DNA of 64,000 nt from Aureimonas endophytica (GTDB lineage Bacteria; Pseudomonadota; Alphaproteobacteria; Rhizobiales; Rhizobiaceae), in the NCBI RefSeq assembly GCF_014642635.1, contig NZ_BMIQ01000001.1, positions 1,054,001-1,118,000 of the forward strand, in the 5' to 3' direction. The translations under genes were made by a program, and so were the position numbers. The notes under the pieces are model-generated. The model was not told the DNA's origin, searched no databases, and worked only from the letters and a program-made list of their open reading frames with translations. This document shows positions 34,856-43,613 of the stretch, in pieces (within the stretch, counting starts at the first letter, position 1; every line of letters begins with the position of its first letter).

Positions 34856-36820
34856 TTGGATATCGTCACCTCGCAGAAGCTTCGGACGGCCCTGCCGCTC
34901 TTCAACGCGCTGGCGATCAGCCTCCTGATCCTCGCCGTCGGCACGATCCTCTATCTCGGGCGCGAGATCTTCGTGCCCTTCGCCCTGGCGATCCTCCTGT
35001 CCTTCTCGCTGGCGCCGATCGTCAACATGCTGCTCTTCCTGCGCGTGCCGCAGGGGCTCGCCATCGCCGGCGCGGTGCTCACCGCCCTCGTCGCCATCGG
35101 CCTCGTCGGTTTCGTGATCCTCAACCAGCTTTCCGCGCTGGCGACGGAACTGCCGACCTACCAGACGACGATGCAGAAGAAGATCGAGGGCCTCGCCTCC
35201 TCCACCGACAGCCAGCGCGGCCCCTTCGGCAATCTCGTCGTCATGCTGAACGAGATGCGGGAGAATGTCGTCAATATCGGCGAGGCGCACCGGGAAACGG
35301 CGGCGCGGGAAGCCGCGCCGGAGCCGACCGTCGTGCGGCTGGAGGAGAATTCCAGCCCCTTCGCCACGGTCGGCACGGTCGTCTCGCCGCTGCTCCACCC
35401 GCTGGCGACGGTCGGCATCGTCTTCATCTTCGCCATGTTCATCCTCGCCCAGCGCGAGGACCTGCGCAATCGCTTCATCCGCCTCGCCGGCACGGACGAC
35501 CTCCAGCAGACGACGGCGGCGATCGACGACGCGGCGCGACGGCTCGGCAAGCTGCTGCTCACGCAGCTCGCGGTGAATACCTGCTTCGGCCTCGTGATCA
35601 GTCTCGGCCTGCTCGTCATCGGCGTGCCGAGCCCGTTCCTGTGGGGCATCCTCGCCGGCATCCTGCGCTTCGTGCCCTATGTCGGCGCGGTGATCGGCGG
35701 CTCGCTGCCGCTGGTCCTCGCCTTCGCGGTCGATCCCGGCTGGTCGATGGCGATCTGGACGGTGGTCCTGTTCCTCGCCGTCGAGCCCATCCTCGGCCAT
35801 GTCATCGAGCCCCTGCTCTACGGCCATTCGAGCGGGCTCTCGCCGATCGCCGTCATTCTCGCGGCGGCGATCTGGGCGCTGATCTGGGGGCCGGTCGGCC
35901 TCATCCTCGCGACGCCGCTCACCATCTGCCTCGTAGTGATGGGCCGCTACGTGCCGCGCCTCAAGGTGATCGACATCATGCTCGGCGACCGGCCGGCCTT
36001 ATCGCCCTCGCAGATCTTCTACCAGCGCATGCTCGGCGGCGCGACGCGCGAGGCGGCGAGCCAGGCGCGCGACTTCCTCAAGGAACGCGCCCTCGCCACC
36101 TATTACGACGAGATCGCGCTGGAAGGCCTGCGCCTCGCCCACGAGGACGTCGCGCGCTTCGCCGTCCAAGGCGAGCGCCTCGAAACTCTCCGGCGCTCGA
36201 CGCTCGGCCTCGTCGCGACGCTCGACGCGATCGACAGCCCGCTGCCGAAGGGCGGCTCGCTCCGGCCGGAAGCGGCGGCGGCGGTCGATGCGGTCGGCCC
36301 GGATTCGATGCCGGCCCGCATCGTCCGCCATCGCAACGAGCTGGCGCCGGAATGGCGCGGCGAAATCCCCGTGGTCTGCGTCGCCGGCAACAATCCGCTC
36401 GATCTGCCGATCGCCGCGATGCTCGCCCAGGTCCTCACCAAGCACGGGCTGAAATCCGACGTGACGACGGTCCAGGACCTGGCGGATTCCCTGCCGCAGC
36501 AGGATCGCGTCGCCAGCACCGCCCTCGTCTGCCTCTGCTTCGTCGAGCCCCTGTCGACGCTCCATCTGCGCCACATGGCGCGGCAGGTCCATCGCAAGGC
36601 GCCGCATGCCCATGTGATGATCGGCATCTGGCGCCAGCGCGACCCGCAGATGGTGGCGACGCTCCAGCAGAAGCTGCATGTCAGCGGCGTCGTGACCTCG
36701 CTCACCGAGGCGCTGGCGGCGGTGCTGAACCTTTCCGGCACCAAGCGGCTGCCGGCGACCGCGCCCGCTCTTTCGATGCAAAAGGCCGGCGCGCTGGTCG
36801 AGAGCACGCCGGCCGAATGA
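34856..36820 (+). CDS. AI-2E family transporter (PerM-like) with long C-terminal domain
   Basis: A 654-residue membrane protein. The first 370 residues form the AI-2E transporter/PerM fold with about eight hydrophobic segments and the signature region FVPYVGAVIGGSLPLVLAFA, followed by EPILGHVIEPLLYGHSSGLS and IWALIWGPVGLILATPLTIC. The last 270 residues are a soluble extension seen in rhizobial relatives (FYQRMLGGATREAASQARDF, then VVCVAGNNPLDLPIAAMLAQ). The only sensible start is TTG at 34856. Transport of autoinducer is not implied; many members move other substrates. Confidence 0.88.
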   Translation: MDIVTSQKLRTALPLFNALAISLLILAVGTILYLGREIFVPFALAILLSFSLAPIVNMLLFLRVPQGLAIAGAVLTALVAIGLVGFVILNQLSALATELPTYQTTMQKKIEGLASSTDSQRGPFGNLVVMLNEMRENVVNIGEAHRETAAREAAPEPTVVRLEENSSPFATVGTVVSPLLHPLATVGIVFIFAMFILAQREDLRNRFIRLAGTDDLQQTTAAIDDAARRLGKLLLTQLAVNTCFGLVISLGLLVIGVPSPFLWGILAGILRFVPYVGAVIGGSLPLVLAFAVDPGWSMAIWTVVLFLAVEPILGHVIEPLLYGHSSGLSPIAVILAAAIWALIWGPVGLILATPLTICLVVMGRYVPRLKVIDIMLGDRPALSPSQIFYQRMLGGATREAASQARDFLKERALATYYDEIALEGLRLAHEDVARFAVQGERLETLRRSTLGLVATLDAIDSPLPKGGSLRPEAAAAVDAVGPDSMPARIVRHRNELAPEWRGEIPVVCVAGNNPLDLPIAAMLAQVLTKHGLKSDVTTVQDLADSLPQQDRVASTALVCLCFVEPLSTLHLRHMARQVHRKAPHAHVMIGIWRQRDPQMVATLQQKLHVSGVVTSLTEALAAVLNLSGTKRLPATAPALSMQKAGALVESTPAE

Positions 36821-36854
36821 GATGAGGTGACGGTTCGGAGTCGCCCCGTCGGTC

Positions 36855-37238
36855 TTAGCCGACGGGCGCGGCCTCCTCGGGAACCAGCGCGTCGATCTGC
36901 GACAGGAGCTTGGCGAAATCGAGGGGCTTGGCGTGATAGTCGTCGCATCCCGCCGCGATCGTCTTCTCGCGGTCGCCGGACATGGCATGGGCCGTCAGCG
37001 CGATGATCGGCATGCGCGGGATCGAGGAATCGGCGCGGATGGTGCGCGCCGCCGTCCAGCCGTCGAGCACCGGCAGGTTCATGTCGAGAAGGATCAGGTC
37101 CGGTTGCGCCACCTTCGCCTTTTCGACCCCGTCCTGGCCGTCGAAGGCCAGAACCACGTCGAAGCCGCGACGTTTCAGGCGGCGGGACAGGAAGTCCCAG
37201 ATTTCCTCGTGGTCCTCGACCAGCAAGATCCGCCTCAT
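36855..37238 (-). CDS. Single-domain response regulator (CheY-like)
   Basis: A 127-residue receiver: [20 protein letters not shown], phospho-acceptor D52 in [14 protein letters not shown] in ALTAHAM and K in HAKPLDF. There is no output domain, so it acts by protein contact or phospho-relay. The ATG overlaps the stop of the hybrid kinase upstream (ATGA), making it the obvious partner of that kinase. Confidence 0.92.
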   Translation of the reverse strand: MRRILLVEDHEEIWDFLSRRLKRRGFDVVLAFDGQDGVEKAKVAQPDLILLDMNLPVLDGWTAARTIRADSSIPRMPIIALTAHAMSGDREKTIAAGCDDYHAKPLDFAKLLSQIDALVPEEAAPVG

Positions 37239-40213
37239 CCGACGTGCTCCGATTCGATGTTGCCGACGGCGTCGCGTTTCGGCTCGCCGTCACCCCTGCC
37301 GAGCGTAACGCGTAACTGAGCAATAAGGTCCTTCATGCCGACGCGCGCCTTGTTCAGCACCTTGTCGGCCTGGCCCTGGAGCGCGCGCCAGTCCTCCCGG
37401 TCCATATCCTTCGAGGTGAGGACGATCACCGGCACGTCGGCCCAGTCGGGATTGGCGCGGAACTCGCGCAGGAAGTCGAAGCCGTCCATCACCGGCATCA
37501 TTAGGTCGAGCAGCACGAGGCCCGGCTTGCGCTCCCGCGCCCGTTCGAGCCCTTCCCGCCCGTTCGCGGCGGTGCGCATCTCGAAGCCGGCGCGGCCGAG
37601 CATCGCCACGGCCCGCTCCAGCGCGTCCTCGTCGTCGTCGATCGCCAGGATCTCCACCGGTTCGGCCAGACTCAGCCGGTCGACGACGCCGCGCAGCTTG
37701 TCCCATTCGACCGGCTTGATGAGATAGTCGGCGGCGCCGAGCGAATAGCCGAGATGATGCTCGTCGATCACCGTCACCATCACGACAGGAATCGACTGCA
37801 GGTCCGGGTCGCTCTTCAGGCTGCGCAGCACGGCCCAGCCGTCCATGCGCGGCATGGTCACGTCGAGAAGGATGATCGAGGGCCGGAGATCGCGCGCGAA
37901 CTGCAGCCCGCTGAGACCGTCGGCCGCCGTCTGCACCGCGAAACCCTCGCGCGCGAGGAAGCGGGTCATCAGGTCGCGGGCCGACTGATCGTCGTCGATC
38001 ACCAGGACCAGCTTCGCCCCTTCCGCCGGCTCGGGGCCGGGTTGCGCCGGCGCGGCCGCCTCCTCTTCCGTCGCCGCGACATCGAGCTCCGCCGGGATCA
38101 GGATGGTGAAGCACGAGCCCTTGCCCTCCTCGCTCGCCACGCTGATGTCGCCGCCGAGCATGCGGCAGAAGGAGCGCGTGATGGCGAGGCCGAGCCCCGT
38201 GCCGCCGAAGCGCCGGGTGGTCGAGGCATCGACCTGCGTGAAGCGTTCGAACAGCTTCTGCGTCTGTTCGAGCGACATGCCGATGCCCGTGTCGCTGACG
38301 GCGAAGGACAGCCAGTCGCGCCCGTCGCGCAGCGATCGCCGGGCGACGAGCCGGATCGTTCCCTTCTCGGTGAATTTCGCCGCGTTGCTGAAGAGGTTGA
38401 TCAGGCACTGGCGCAGCTTCACCTGGTCGGTATGCATGGAACCGAGCGCGCCGTCCGCCTCGATCTCCAACCGGTTCTCCTTCTTCTCGATCAGCGAGCC
38501 GACCGTCGAGGCGACATCGGCGATCATCTCCGAGACGTCGAAGCTCTCGGGAAACACCTCCATCCGATCGGCCTCGATCTTCGACAGGTCGAGTACGTCG
38601 TTGATGAGGCTGAGGAGATGGCGGGCATTGCCCTTGATCTTGCGCAGGTCGCCGAGAAGGCTCGCCTCGCCGAGCTCCTCGACCTCCTCCTCCAGCATTT
38701 CCGTATAGCCGATCACGGCGCTGAGCGGCGTGCGAAGCTCATGGCTCATATTGGCGAGGAACTGGCTCTTGGCCCGATTGGCGTTTTCCGCCGCGTCGCG
38801 CGCCGCCGCGAGTTCCTCCTCGAAGGCCCGCTGGCGCGTCACGTCGGTATTGGTGCCGAACCAGCGGAAGACCCGGCCGGTATCGTCGCGGATCGGCAGG
38901 GCCTGCGACAGGAACCAGCGATAGCTGCCATCGGCGGCCCGCAAGGGAAAGGTGTCCTCCCACACCTCCCCGATCTGCAAGGCCTTCTGGAAATCGGCGA
39001 CGACGCGCGCCTCGTGATCGGGATGGTGCACCTTGCGCCAGCCGAGGCCCTGCATCTCCTGAAGCGTCGTGCCGGTGAAGTCGAACCAGCGCTTGTTGTA
39101 CCAGGAGATGTGGCCCGTATCGTCGGCGATCCAGGCCATCTGCGGGATCGAGTCGGCGATCATGCGGAAGCGCGCCTCGCTGTCGCGCGTGCGGCGCTGG
39201 GCGTCGATCGCCTCGGTCTGGTCGGTGGCGACGAGACCGGCGCCGTGATCGATCGACTTGTCGCCGCGCCGGGTGAGGAACAGCGGGAAGATGCTGACCG
39301 CGAGGATGCGCTCGCGCTCGCCCCCGGTCGGCAGCAGCACCTCGACATTGGTGGTGCCGGCCCGGCCGTCGATCACCGCCCGCAGCGGCTGCTCCAGATT
39401 GCGTCGGAGGTCGGGATAGGCCTCGAAGAGGTTCTGGCCGACAAGGGCGTTGGCATCGCCGCCCACCATGCCGGCGAAGAGTGGATTGGCGCGCTTCAGC
39501 CGCCCTTCGGCATCGACGAAGGCGAGGCCGACCGGCGCGTTGTCGAGCACCCGCGACAGGAGTTGCGCCGTGCGGCGGCCGTCGCGATGGCGCCAGAAGG
39601 CGAGCCAGGCAAGCGCGAGGCCGACAAGGACGGCGATGGTGAACGCGATCGCCGCGATGCCGCCGCTGCGCCGGTCGGCGGCCTCGGCGATGCCGATCCG
39701 CTTGCGGGCGCCGTCCTGCGCCTCGCCGATATCGGCGCGGAAGACATCCATATTGGCCTTGCCGCGACCGCTGCGCACCACCGTCGCCGCCGGCTCGAAG
39801 CCCTCGTCGCGGCGCACGCGGATCACCTCCTCGATGAACTCGATCTCGGTCCGGGCCGAGGCCTCGATCCGTTCGAGGATCGCCGGATCGGCGGCCGTCC
39901 TGCCCCAGTCGTCGCGCAGCTGCGCGAGGGAGGGCTCGATCTGCGGCCGTGCGGCGCGGTAAGGCTCTAAAAAATCCTCGAGGCCCGTCAGCACGAAGCC
40001 GCGCTCGCTCGTCTCGATCGTGGTCAGGCCGGCGAGGAGCCGCTCGGTGGAATTGAGCAGCGCCGTATCCGCGTCGATGTCGCGGGCGCGCTCGCTCGTG
40101 CCGATCCAGGCCCAGGCATAGGCGGCGAGCGCCAGCACGAGAAGGATCCCGGCGACGATGAACGGCCAGCTTCCGTGCCGTCCCTGCGGGTTCTCCGAAA
40201 TCGCTGCGCTCAC
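37235..40213 (-). CDS. CHASE3/PAS hybrid histidine kinase with two receivers
   Basis: A 992-residue sensor. One membrane segment ([20 protein letters not shown]) precedes a periplasmic CHASE3-like domain ([20 protein letters not shown]), and a second follows near residue 190. Two PAS modules come next ([40 protein letters not shown]), then HisKA ([20 protein letters not shown]) and HATPase ([27 protein letters not shown]). Two receiver domains close the protein ([33 protein letters not shown]). The GTG at 40213 follows GGGAGCGGAC; the frame is open further upstream but with atypical sequence. Confidence 0.88.
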   Translation of the reverse strand: MSAAISENPQGRHGSWPFIVAGILLVLALAAYAWAWIGTSERARDIDADTALLNSTERLLAGLTTIETSERGFVLTGLEDFLEPYRAARPQIEPSLAQLRDDWGRTAADPAILERIEASARTEIEFIEEVIRVRRDEGFEPAATVVRSGRGKANMDVFRADIGEAQDGARKRIGIAEAADRRSGGIAAIAFTIAVLVGLALAWLAFWRHRDGRRTAQLLSRVLDNAPVGLAFVDAEGRLKRANPLFAGMVGGDANALVGQNLFEAYPDLRRNLEQPLRAVIDGRAGTTNVEVLLPTGGERERILAVSIFPLFLTRRGDKSIDHGAGLVATDQTEAIDAQRRTRDSEARFRMIADSIPQMAWIADDTGHISWYNKRWFDFTGTTLQEMQGLGWRKVHHPDHEARVVADFQKALQIGEVWEDTFPLRAADGSYRWFLSQALPIRDDTGRVFRWFGTNTDVTRQRAFEEELAAARDAAENANRAKSQFLANMSHELRTPLSAVIGYTEMLEEEVEELGEASLLGDLRKIKGNARHLLSLINDVLDLSKIEADRMEVFPESFDVSEMIADVASTVGSLIEKKENRLEIEADGALGSMHTDQVKLRQCLINLFSNAAKFTEKGTIRLVARRSLRDGRDWLSFAVSDTGIGMSLEQTQKLFERFTQVDASTTRRFGGTGLGLAITRSFCRMLGGDISVASEEGKGSCFTILIPAELDVAATEEEAAAPAQPGPEPAEGAKLVLVIDDDQSARDLMTRFLAREGFAVQTAADGLSGLQFARDLRPSIILLDVTMPRMDGWAVLRSLKSDPDLQSIPVVMVTVIDEHHLGYSLGAADYLIKPVEWDKLRGVVDRLSLAEPVEILAIDDDEDALERAVAMLGRAGFEMRTAANGREGLERARERKPGLVLLDLMMPVMDGFDFLREFRANPDWADVPVIVLTSKDMDREDWRALQGQADKVLNKARVGMKDLIAQLRVTLGRGDGEPKRDAVGNIESEHVG

Positions 40214-40437
40214 GTCCGCTCCCGCTTTCCGCGTCGGAGGGACGGCCGGCGCGCCAAGCGATCCGCCCACCCTTCCGGCTCCGTGACCGGATGTCACGGC
40301 AGGACAGGCAAGATCGGCCGGTTCCAAGGTTTTTCCAGTCCGTGACCCATGATCTCTCATCGGAAAAGCCGCGCCCACGGCCAAGCCGCCTTCCGTCACA
40401 CGAGCGTCGAAGGCGTTGGAACCATTGGCCTTCGCGG

Positions 40438-40722
40438 ATGTTTTCCGCCCAACAATTCATTGAGCGGATGGACGCCATGCATTTTCGGGAAACCCGTATC
40501 GAACGAGCCGAGCGCCGCGTGCGCGAAGCGGAAGCCAATGTCGAACGTCAGAAGGCGCGCCTCGCCGCGGTCGAGGCGCGGGGCGACCGCTCCGCGCATC
40601 GCAGCGCGCGCGAGGTGCTGCAATCCTTCAAGGATGCGTTGCAGGCGATGAAGCTGCGCCTGCGCGAGGCGCGGCGCCGGCACGACCGCCCGGACGACGG
40701 GTTGCCCTCCTCGGCGGCCTGA
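40438..40722 (+). CDS. Small coiled-coil protein
   Basis: A 94-residue protein: [20 protein letters not shown], then a long Arg/Glu/Ala-rich helix ([20 protein letters not shown] and onward) typical of a coiled coil. No membrane segment. A shorter start at an internal ATG (MHFRETRIE) is possible. It is followed by a classic intrinsic terminator, supporting it as a stand-alone transcription unit. Family not recognised. Confidence 0.6.
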   Translation: MFSAQQFIERMDAMHFRETRIERAERRVREAEANVERQKARLAAVEARGDRSAHRSAREVLQSFKDALQAMKLRLREARRRHDRPDDGLPSSAA

Positions 40723-40751
40723 CCGACCCGACCCGCTCGATCGATCCCATA

Positions 40752-40783
40752 CCCCTTCGCCCCATTGGGCGAAGGGGTTTTTT
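40752..40783 (+). terminator. Rho-independent terminator
   Basis: CCCCTTCGCCC (40752-40762), loop CATT, GGGCGAAGGGG (40767-40777) and six T residues (40778-40783). A textbook intrinsic terminator 30 bases after the small coiled-coil gene. Confidence 0.95.
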
Positions 40784-40988
40784 CATGTCCGGTTCATCCA
40801 AGACATGGCCTTGTCGCTTCCGCGCCTCGACGGTCGGCGCGGAAGCGGAGCGACATCGGTTTGCGTGTCGGATGCGATTTGAGATGGAGCCGAAACGGAA
40901 AGGCGGGCGTTCTCCCGCCCGCGTTCGATCTGGCACGGCTATTGCAGGCCTTTCCCCCAAAAAGAACACAGAACCGGGGAAACGACCG

Positions 40989-41168
40989 ATGATCGATCAT
41001 CTCGGGACACATGACCTCGAGAGACGTGCCGAAAGGAAACAGCGGCTCGTGAAGATTCTCGTTCTGGGAATCGCGATGGGTGTCGGCAGCGCCATCCTGC
41101 TCCTTTGGGCGGGATTTCTGCTCTGGTGCGCGGCGAAGTTCGCGCTCTGGCTCTTTTCATATATGTGA
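40989..41168 (+). CDS. Small membrane protein, 59 aa
   Basis: The protein starts MIDHLGTHDLERRAERKQRL with a charged N-terminus, followed by two hydrophobic segments (VKILVLGIAMGVGSAILLLW; AGFLLWCAAKFALWLFSYM). ACCGGGGAAACGACCG precedes the ATG and offers a plausible ribosome binding site. It is probably an inner-membrane peptide. Family not recognised. Confidence 0.6.
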   Translation: MIDHLGTHDLERRAERKQRLVKILVLGIAMGVGSAILLLWAGFLLWCAAKFALWLFSYM

Positions 41169-41402
41169 TCGGGCGGGAGATGGGGATGGAGTCTCGGAGA
41201 CGGATCATGGGCTTTTGGCTCCTCGCATTGCCCGACGGGAGGAGTTCCAAGGGCCGGCCGCGTCGAGTCGTCGCGGCGTGAGGCACGGCCGGCGGGGCAT
41301 TTTCAGCCCATGGCGAATAGCGCGCCGGCGCGCGAGCAGGAGACGCGCCGGACGAGTGTCATGCGAATGTCGTCAATCAGGCGTTAAGGATGCCCGCGCA
41401 TA

Positions 41403-41534
41403 TCAGGCGCGCAGTACGACGAGGGCGCCCAGCCAGATGATCGTGCTTGCCATGAATGCGGTGATCATACCGGCGGCTGGGCTTGGCGCCAGCATCGGGG
41501 CGATCGACTTCTTATAATACGGGATATGCTGCAC
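41403..41534 (-). CDS. Small conserved-looking membrane protein, 43 aa
   Basis: A very short minus-strand gene with a GTG start at 41534 and an excellent ribosome binding site (GGGAGGGCTCCGCA). It encodes VQHIPYYKKSIAPMLAPSPA, then AGMITAFMASTIIWLGALVV LRA: a polar head and one clear membrane segment. The tidy head-plus-helix layout and the strong ribosome binding site make it likely to be real. I believe similar mini-proteins occur in rhizobia, but I cannot name a family. Confidence 0.65.
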   Translation of the reverse strand: MQHIPYYKKSIAPMLAPSPAAGMITAFMASTIIWLGALVVLRA

Positions 41535-41919
41535 TGCGGAGCCCTCCCAAGCTCTTGAACGTGACGTTACAGCATTCTGGCGCGATGACTACGGGCGCCG
41601 GCGATTTTTCGTTCGCTTCGATAACCAGTATCGCGGAGACACCCTAAAGCCGCGTTTCTATGGCGGACCTTTCTCCCGGACCGACATCGTTAGCAACACA
41701 ATCAAATTTGATCATCATTCGCCACTCGGCAAGATGGTCCGCGCCGCGTCCGTCAAAATTTCTCGGTCGGGCAAGACGGCGAGTGATCGAAGCTTCGGCC
41801 GGCGCGCCGCCGATTCCCGATGGCAACAGTTGCCGGTTTTCTGTCGGCTCCGGGTTGGCAAGGTCGGCGCCCTGCCGCACAAGGTCGGCGACAGGCATTC
41901 ATGAAATGTGGACGATCGG
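41535..41919. other. Intergenic stretch without a supported gene
   Basis: Frames of 60-90 codons occur on both strands (41644-41898 minus, 41660-41935 plus), but they lack codon bias and recognisable sequence. The region probably holds the promoters of the flanking divergent genes. A/T content is higher than average. Confidence 0.4.
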
Positions 41920-42471
41920 ATGTATTATCGAGTGACGGCCTGCCTGATGGCGGCTTTCCTGACGGGCTGCGTCGGTGCCTCGGAAACCGCGACGGGCGGA
42001 CGGAACCAGCTCTTCGGCTATCCCGCGACCCCCGTCACGCCCGAGTCGGTGGTGACGCAGGCGCCGCTTCCGGCGCCGCAGCCGCGCGAGGCCGAGCGCG
42101 GCATCGCGGCGCGGCGCGCGGTACCCGTCACGACCGCTTCGACCGCTTCAACCGCTTCGACCGCTTCGGCCGAACCGATTTCGGTGAGCGCGGCTTCGTC
42201 CATCTATGACGACAGCAAGGATCCGGCCGTCACCGCCGTGCTCCTGCCGAAGGGCTCAGAGCGAACCGTCGCGGAGGTCTATCGCCGGGGTCGCGACGGC
42301 AAGATCGTCCTCCCCGCCCCTGCCTCGATCCCGATCATCGAGACCACCTCGTCCCACAACGTGCTGATGGAAGGCGCGCGGTCCGACTCGGCCGTCCAGG
42401 CCAGCGAGGCGACGACGACGACGGCCTCCATCGAGACCGGCTCGCCGCTGCCGGAGCCGCAATCGAGGTAG
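41920..42471 (+). CDS. Putative lipoprotein with TAS repeat
   Basis: A 183-residue protein starting MYYRVTACLMAAFLTGCVGA, a lipoprotein signal with lipobox LTGC. A Pro/Ala-rich low-complexity region follows that includes four in-frame 9-bp repeats encoding T-A-S (42132-42167). The rest has short conserved-looking pieces (SSIYDDSKDPAVTAVLLPKG; VAEVYRRGRDGKIVLPAPAS). A GTG four codons upstream (41908) is an alternative start. Function unknown; probably membrane-attached in the periplasm. Confidence 0.7.
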   Translation: MYYRVTACLMAAFLTGCVGASETATGGRNQLFGYPATPVTPESVVTQAPLPAPQPREAERGIAARRAVPVTTASTASTASTASAEPISVSAASSIYDDSKDPAVTAVLLPKGSERTVAEVYRRGRDGKIVLPAPASIPIIETTSSHNVLMEGARSDSAVQASEATTTTASIETGSPLPEPQSR

Positions 42472-42609
42472 CGGCGACGGCGGCACCGGCTCGGATCGGC
42501 CGGCGCTAAAAGTTCACTGCGCTCCTTAAATACTCACTGGTCTTTTAACTCTAGACGTTGGATTCTGGCGAAGCGATTCTCCCGTCGCTTTGTCCGGATT
42601 CCGACGCCG

Positions 42610-43389
42610 ATGCCCCGCCGCTCAAACCCGACATTCCTCGACGACACCCGGAAGATGGCCTTCGCCGCCGAGTACCGGGACGGCACGACGCTCCAGGACC
42701 TCGGCACGCGGTTTCGCCTGACGGCCCGAGGCGTGCGGCAGCTCGTGGACGAACTCGGCCTGCCCCGGCGGCAGTCGCTGCGGGCCGGCCGGCGGCATCT
42801 GGAAATCGGCGAAGGCGAACACGCCTTGATCGTCGGCGCCTATCGGGACGGCGCCTCGATCGCCGCCCTGCGCGACCGCTTCGAACTGCCGCTGTCGCAG
42901 CTCTACGAGATTCTGCGCCGACATGGCGTCGCCCTGCGCCGACGCGTTCCGTCGACGATCGACCAGATCGCGGACGAGATCCAGTTGCAGGCGACCGAGC
43001 TGTTCCGCGACGAGCGCCTGACCGCCGAACGGATCGCCGACCGACTTGGCCTCACCGTCTACCAGGTCCGCGCGATCCTGAAGCGGCGCCTCGAAAGCCG
43101 GCGCGCGACCCAGCTGCACGGCGCGGCCGGCGAGGCCTTGAAGGCGCGTCTGGCGGAGCTCTACCGTGATCCGAGCCTGTCGATCGGCGCGATCGCGTTC
43201 ACATTGGATGTCAGTCCGTCCACCGTGACGCGCCTCGTGCGGCAATTGCGGATTCCACAGCGCGGCAAGGGCAGCGGACGCCGCCTGGCGATGGCGAAGC
43301 CGGCGGACGCGCTGGCCGATGCCGCGCGGCGACTGAGCCCGGCGGAATTCAACCAGTCAGGCAGACAGGACGAGCGCAACGTCGCCTGA
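42610..43389 (+). CDS. Protein of four tandem helix-turn-helix units
   Basis: A 259-residue basic protein made almost entirely of HTH units: residues 10-55 (YRDGTTLQDLGTRFRLTARG), 66-112 (YRDGASIAALRDRFELPLSQ), 118-163 (FRDERLTAERIADRLGLTVY) and 171-220 (YRDPSLSIGAIAFTLDVSPS). Each unit repeats the frame YRDxxSIxxLxxxFxLxxxxV followed by a basic helix, as in Hin-recombinase or transposase HTH domains, but no catalytic domain is attached. It is probably a DNA-binding regulator with an extended site. It is followed by a terminator. No family name can be given. Confidence 0.75.
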   Translation: MPRRSNPTFLDDTRKMAFAAEYRDGTTLQDLGTRFRLTARGVRQLVDELGLPRRQSLRAGRRHLEIGEGEHALIVGAYRDGASIAALRDRFELPLSQLYEILRRHGVALRRRVPSTIDQIADEIQLQATELFRDERLTAERIADRLGLTVYQVRAILKRRLESRRATQLHGAAGEALKARLAELYRDPSLSIGAIAFTLDVSPSTVTRLVRQLRIPQRGKGSGRRLAMAKPADALADAARRLSPAEFNQSGRQDERNVA

Positions 43390-43412
43390 ACAGGTCGGAT
43401 CGGCGAAAACAG

Positions 43413-43443
43413 AAAGGCGGCCGCCACCAGCGCGCCGCCTTTT
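43413..43443 (+). terminator. Terminator after the four-HTH gene
   Basis: AAAGGCGGC (43413-43421) pairs with GCCGCCTTT (43434-43442), followed by TTTTCGCG. It lies 24 bases after the stop codon. Confidence 0.75.
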
Positions 43444-43561
43444 CGCGTTTGGGACACACCCTTGCGGGCGATGCGACCACTGCTAAGGCGGCAAGTCGCG
43501 GCCTGCAGCGATCGGCATCTTCGCAGAACAGCCGCAAACGAACGCAGCCCCTACAAACGAA

Positions 43562-43587
43562 GAAGCCCGGCATCGCTGCCGGGCTTC
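43562..43587 (-). terminator. Terminator after the porin gene
   Basis: GAAGCCCGGCA (43562-43572) pairs perfectly with TGCCGGGCTTC (43577-43587) with loop TCGC. On the minus strand it is followed by TTCGTTTG. It lies 27 bases past the porin stop. Confidence 0.85.
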
Positions 43588-43613
43588 CGATGGTCATCCG
43601 ATCGAAGGATCGA

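Noticed and set aside
41644-41898. 84-codon minus-strand frame
   Set aside because: No codon bias, no ribosome binding site, and a competing frame on the other strand is equally weak.
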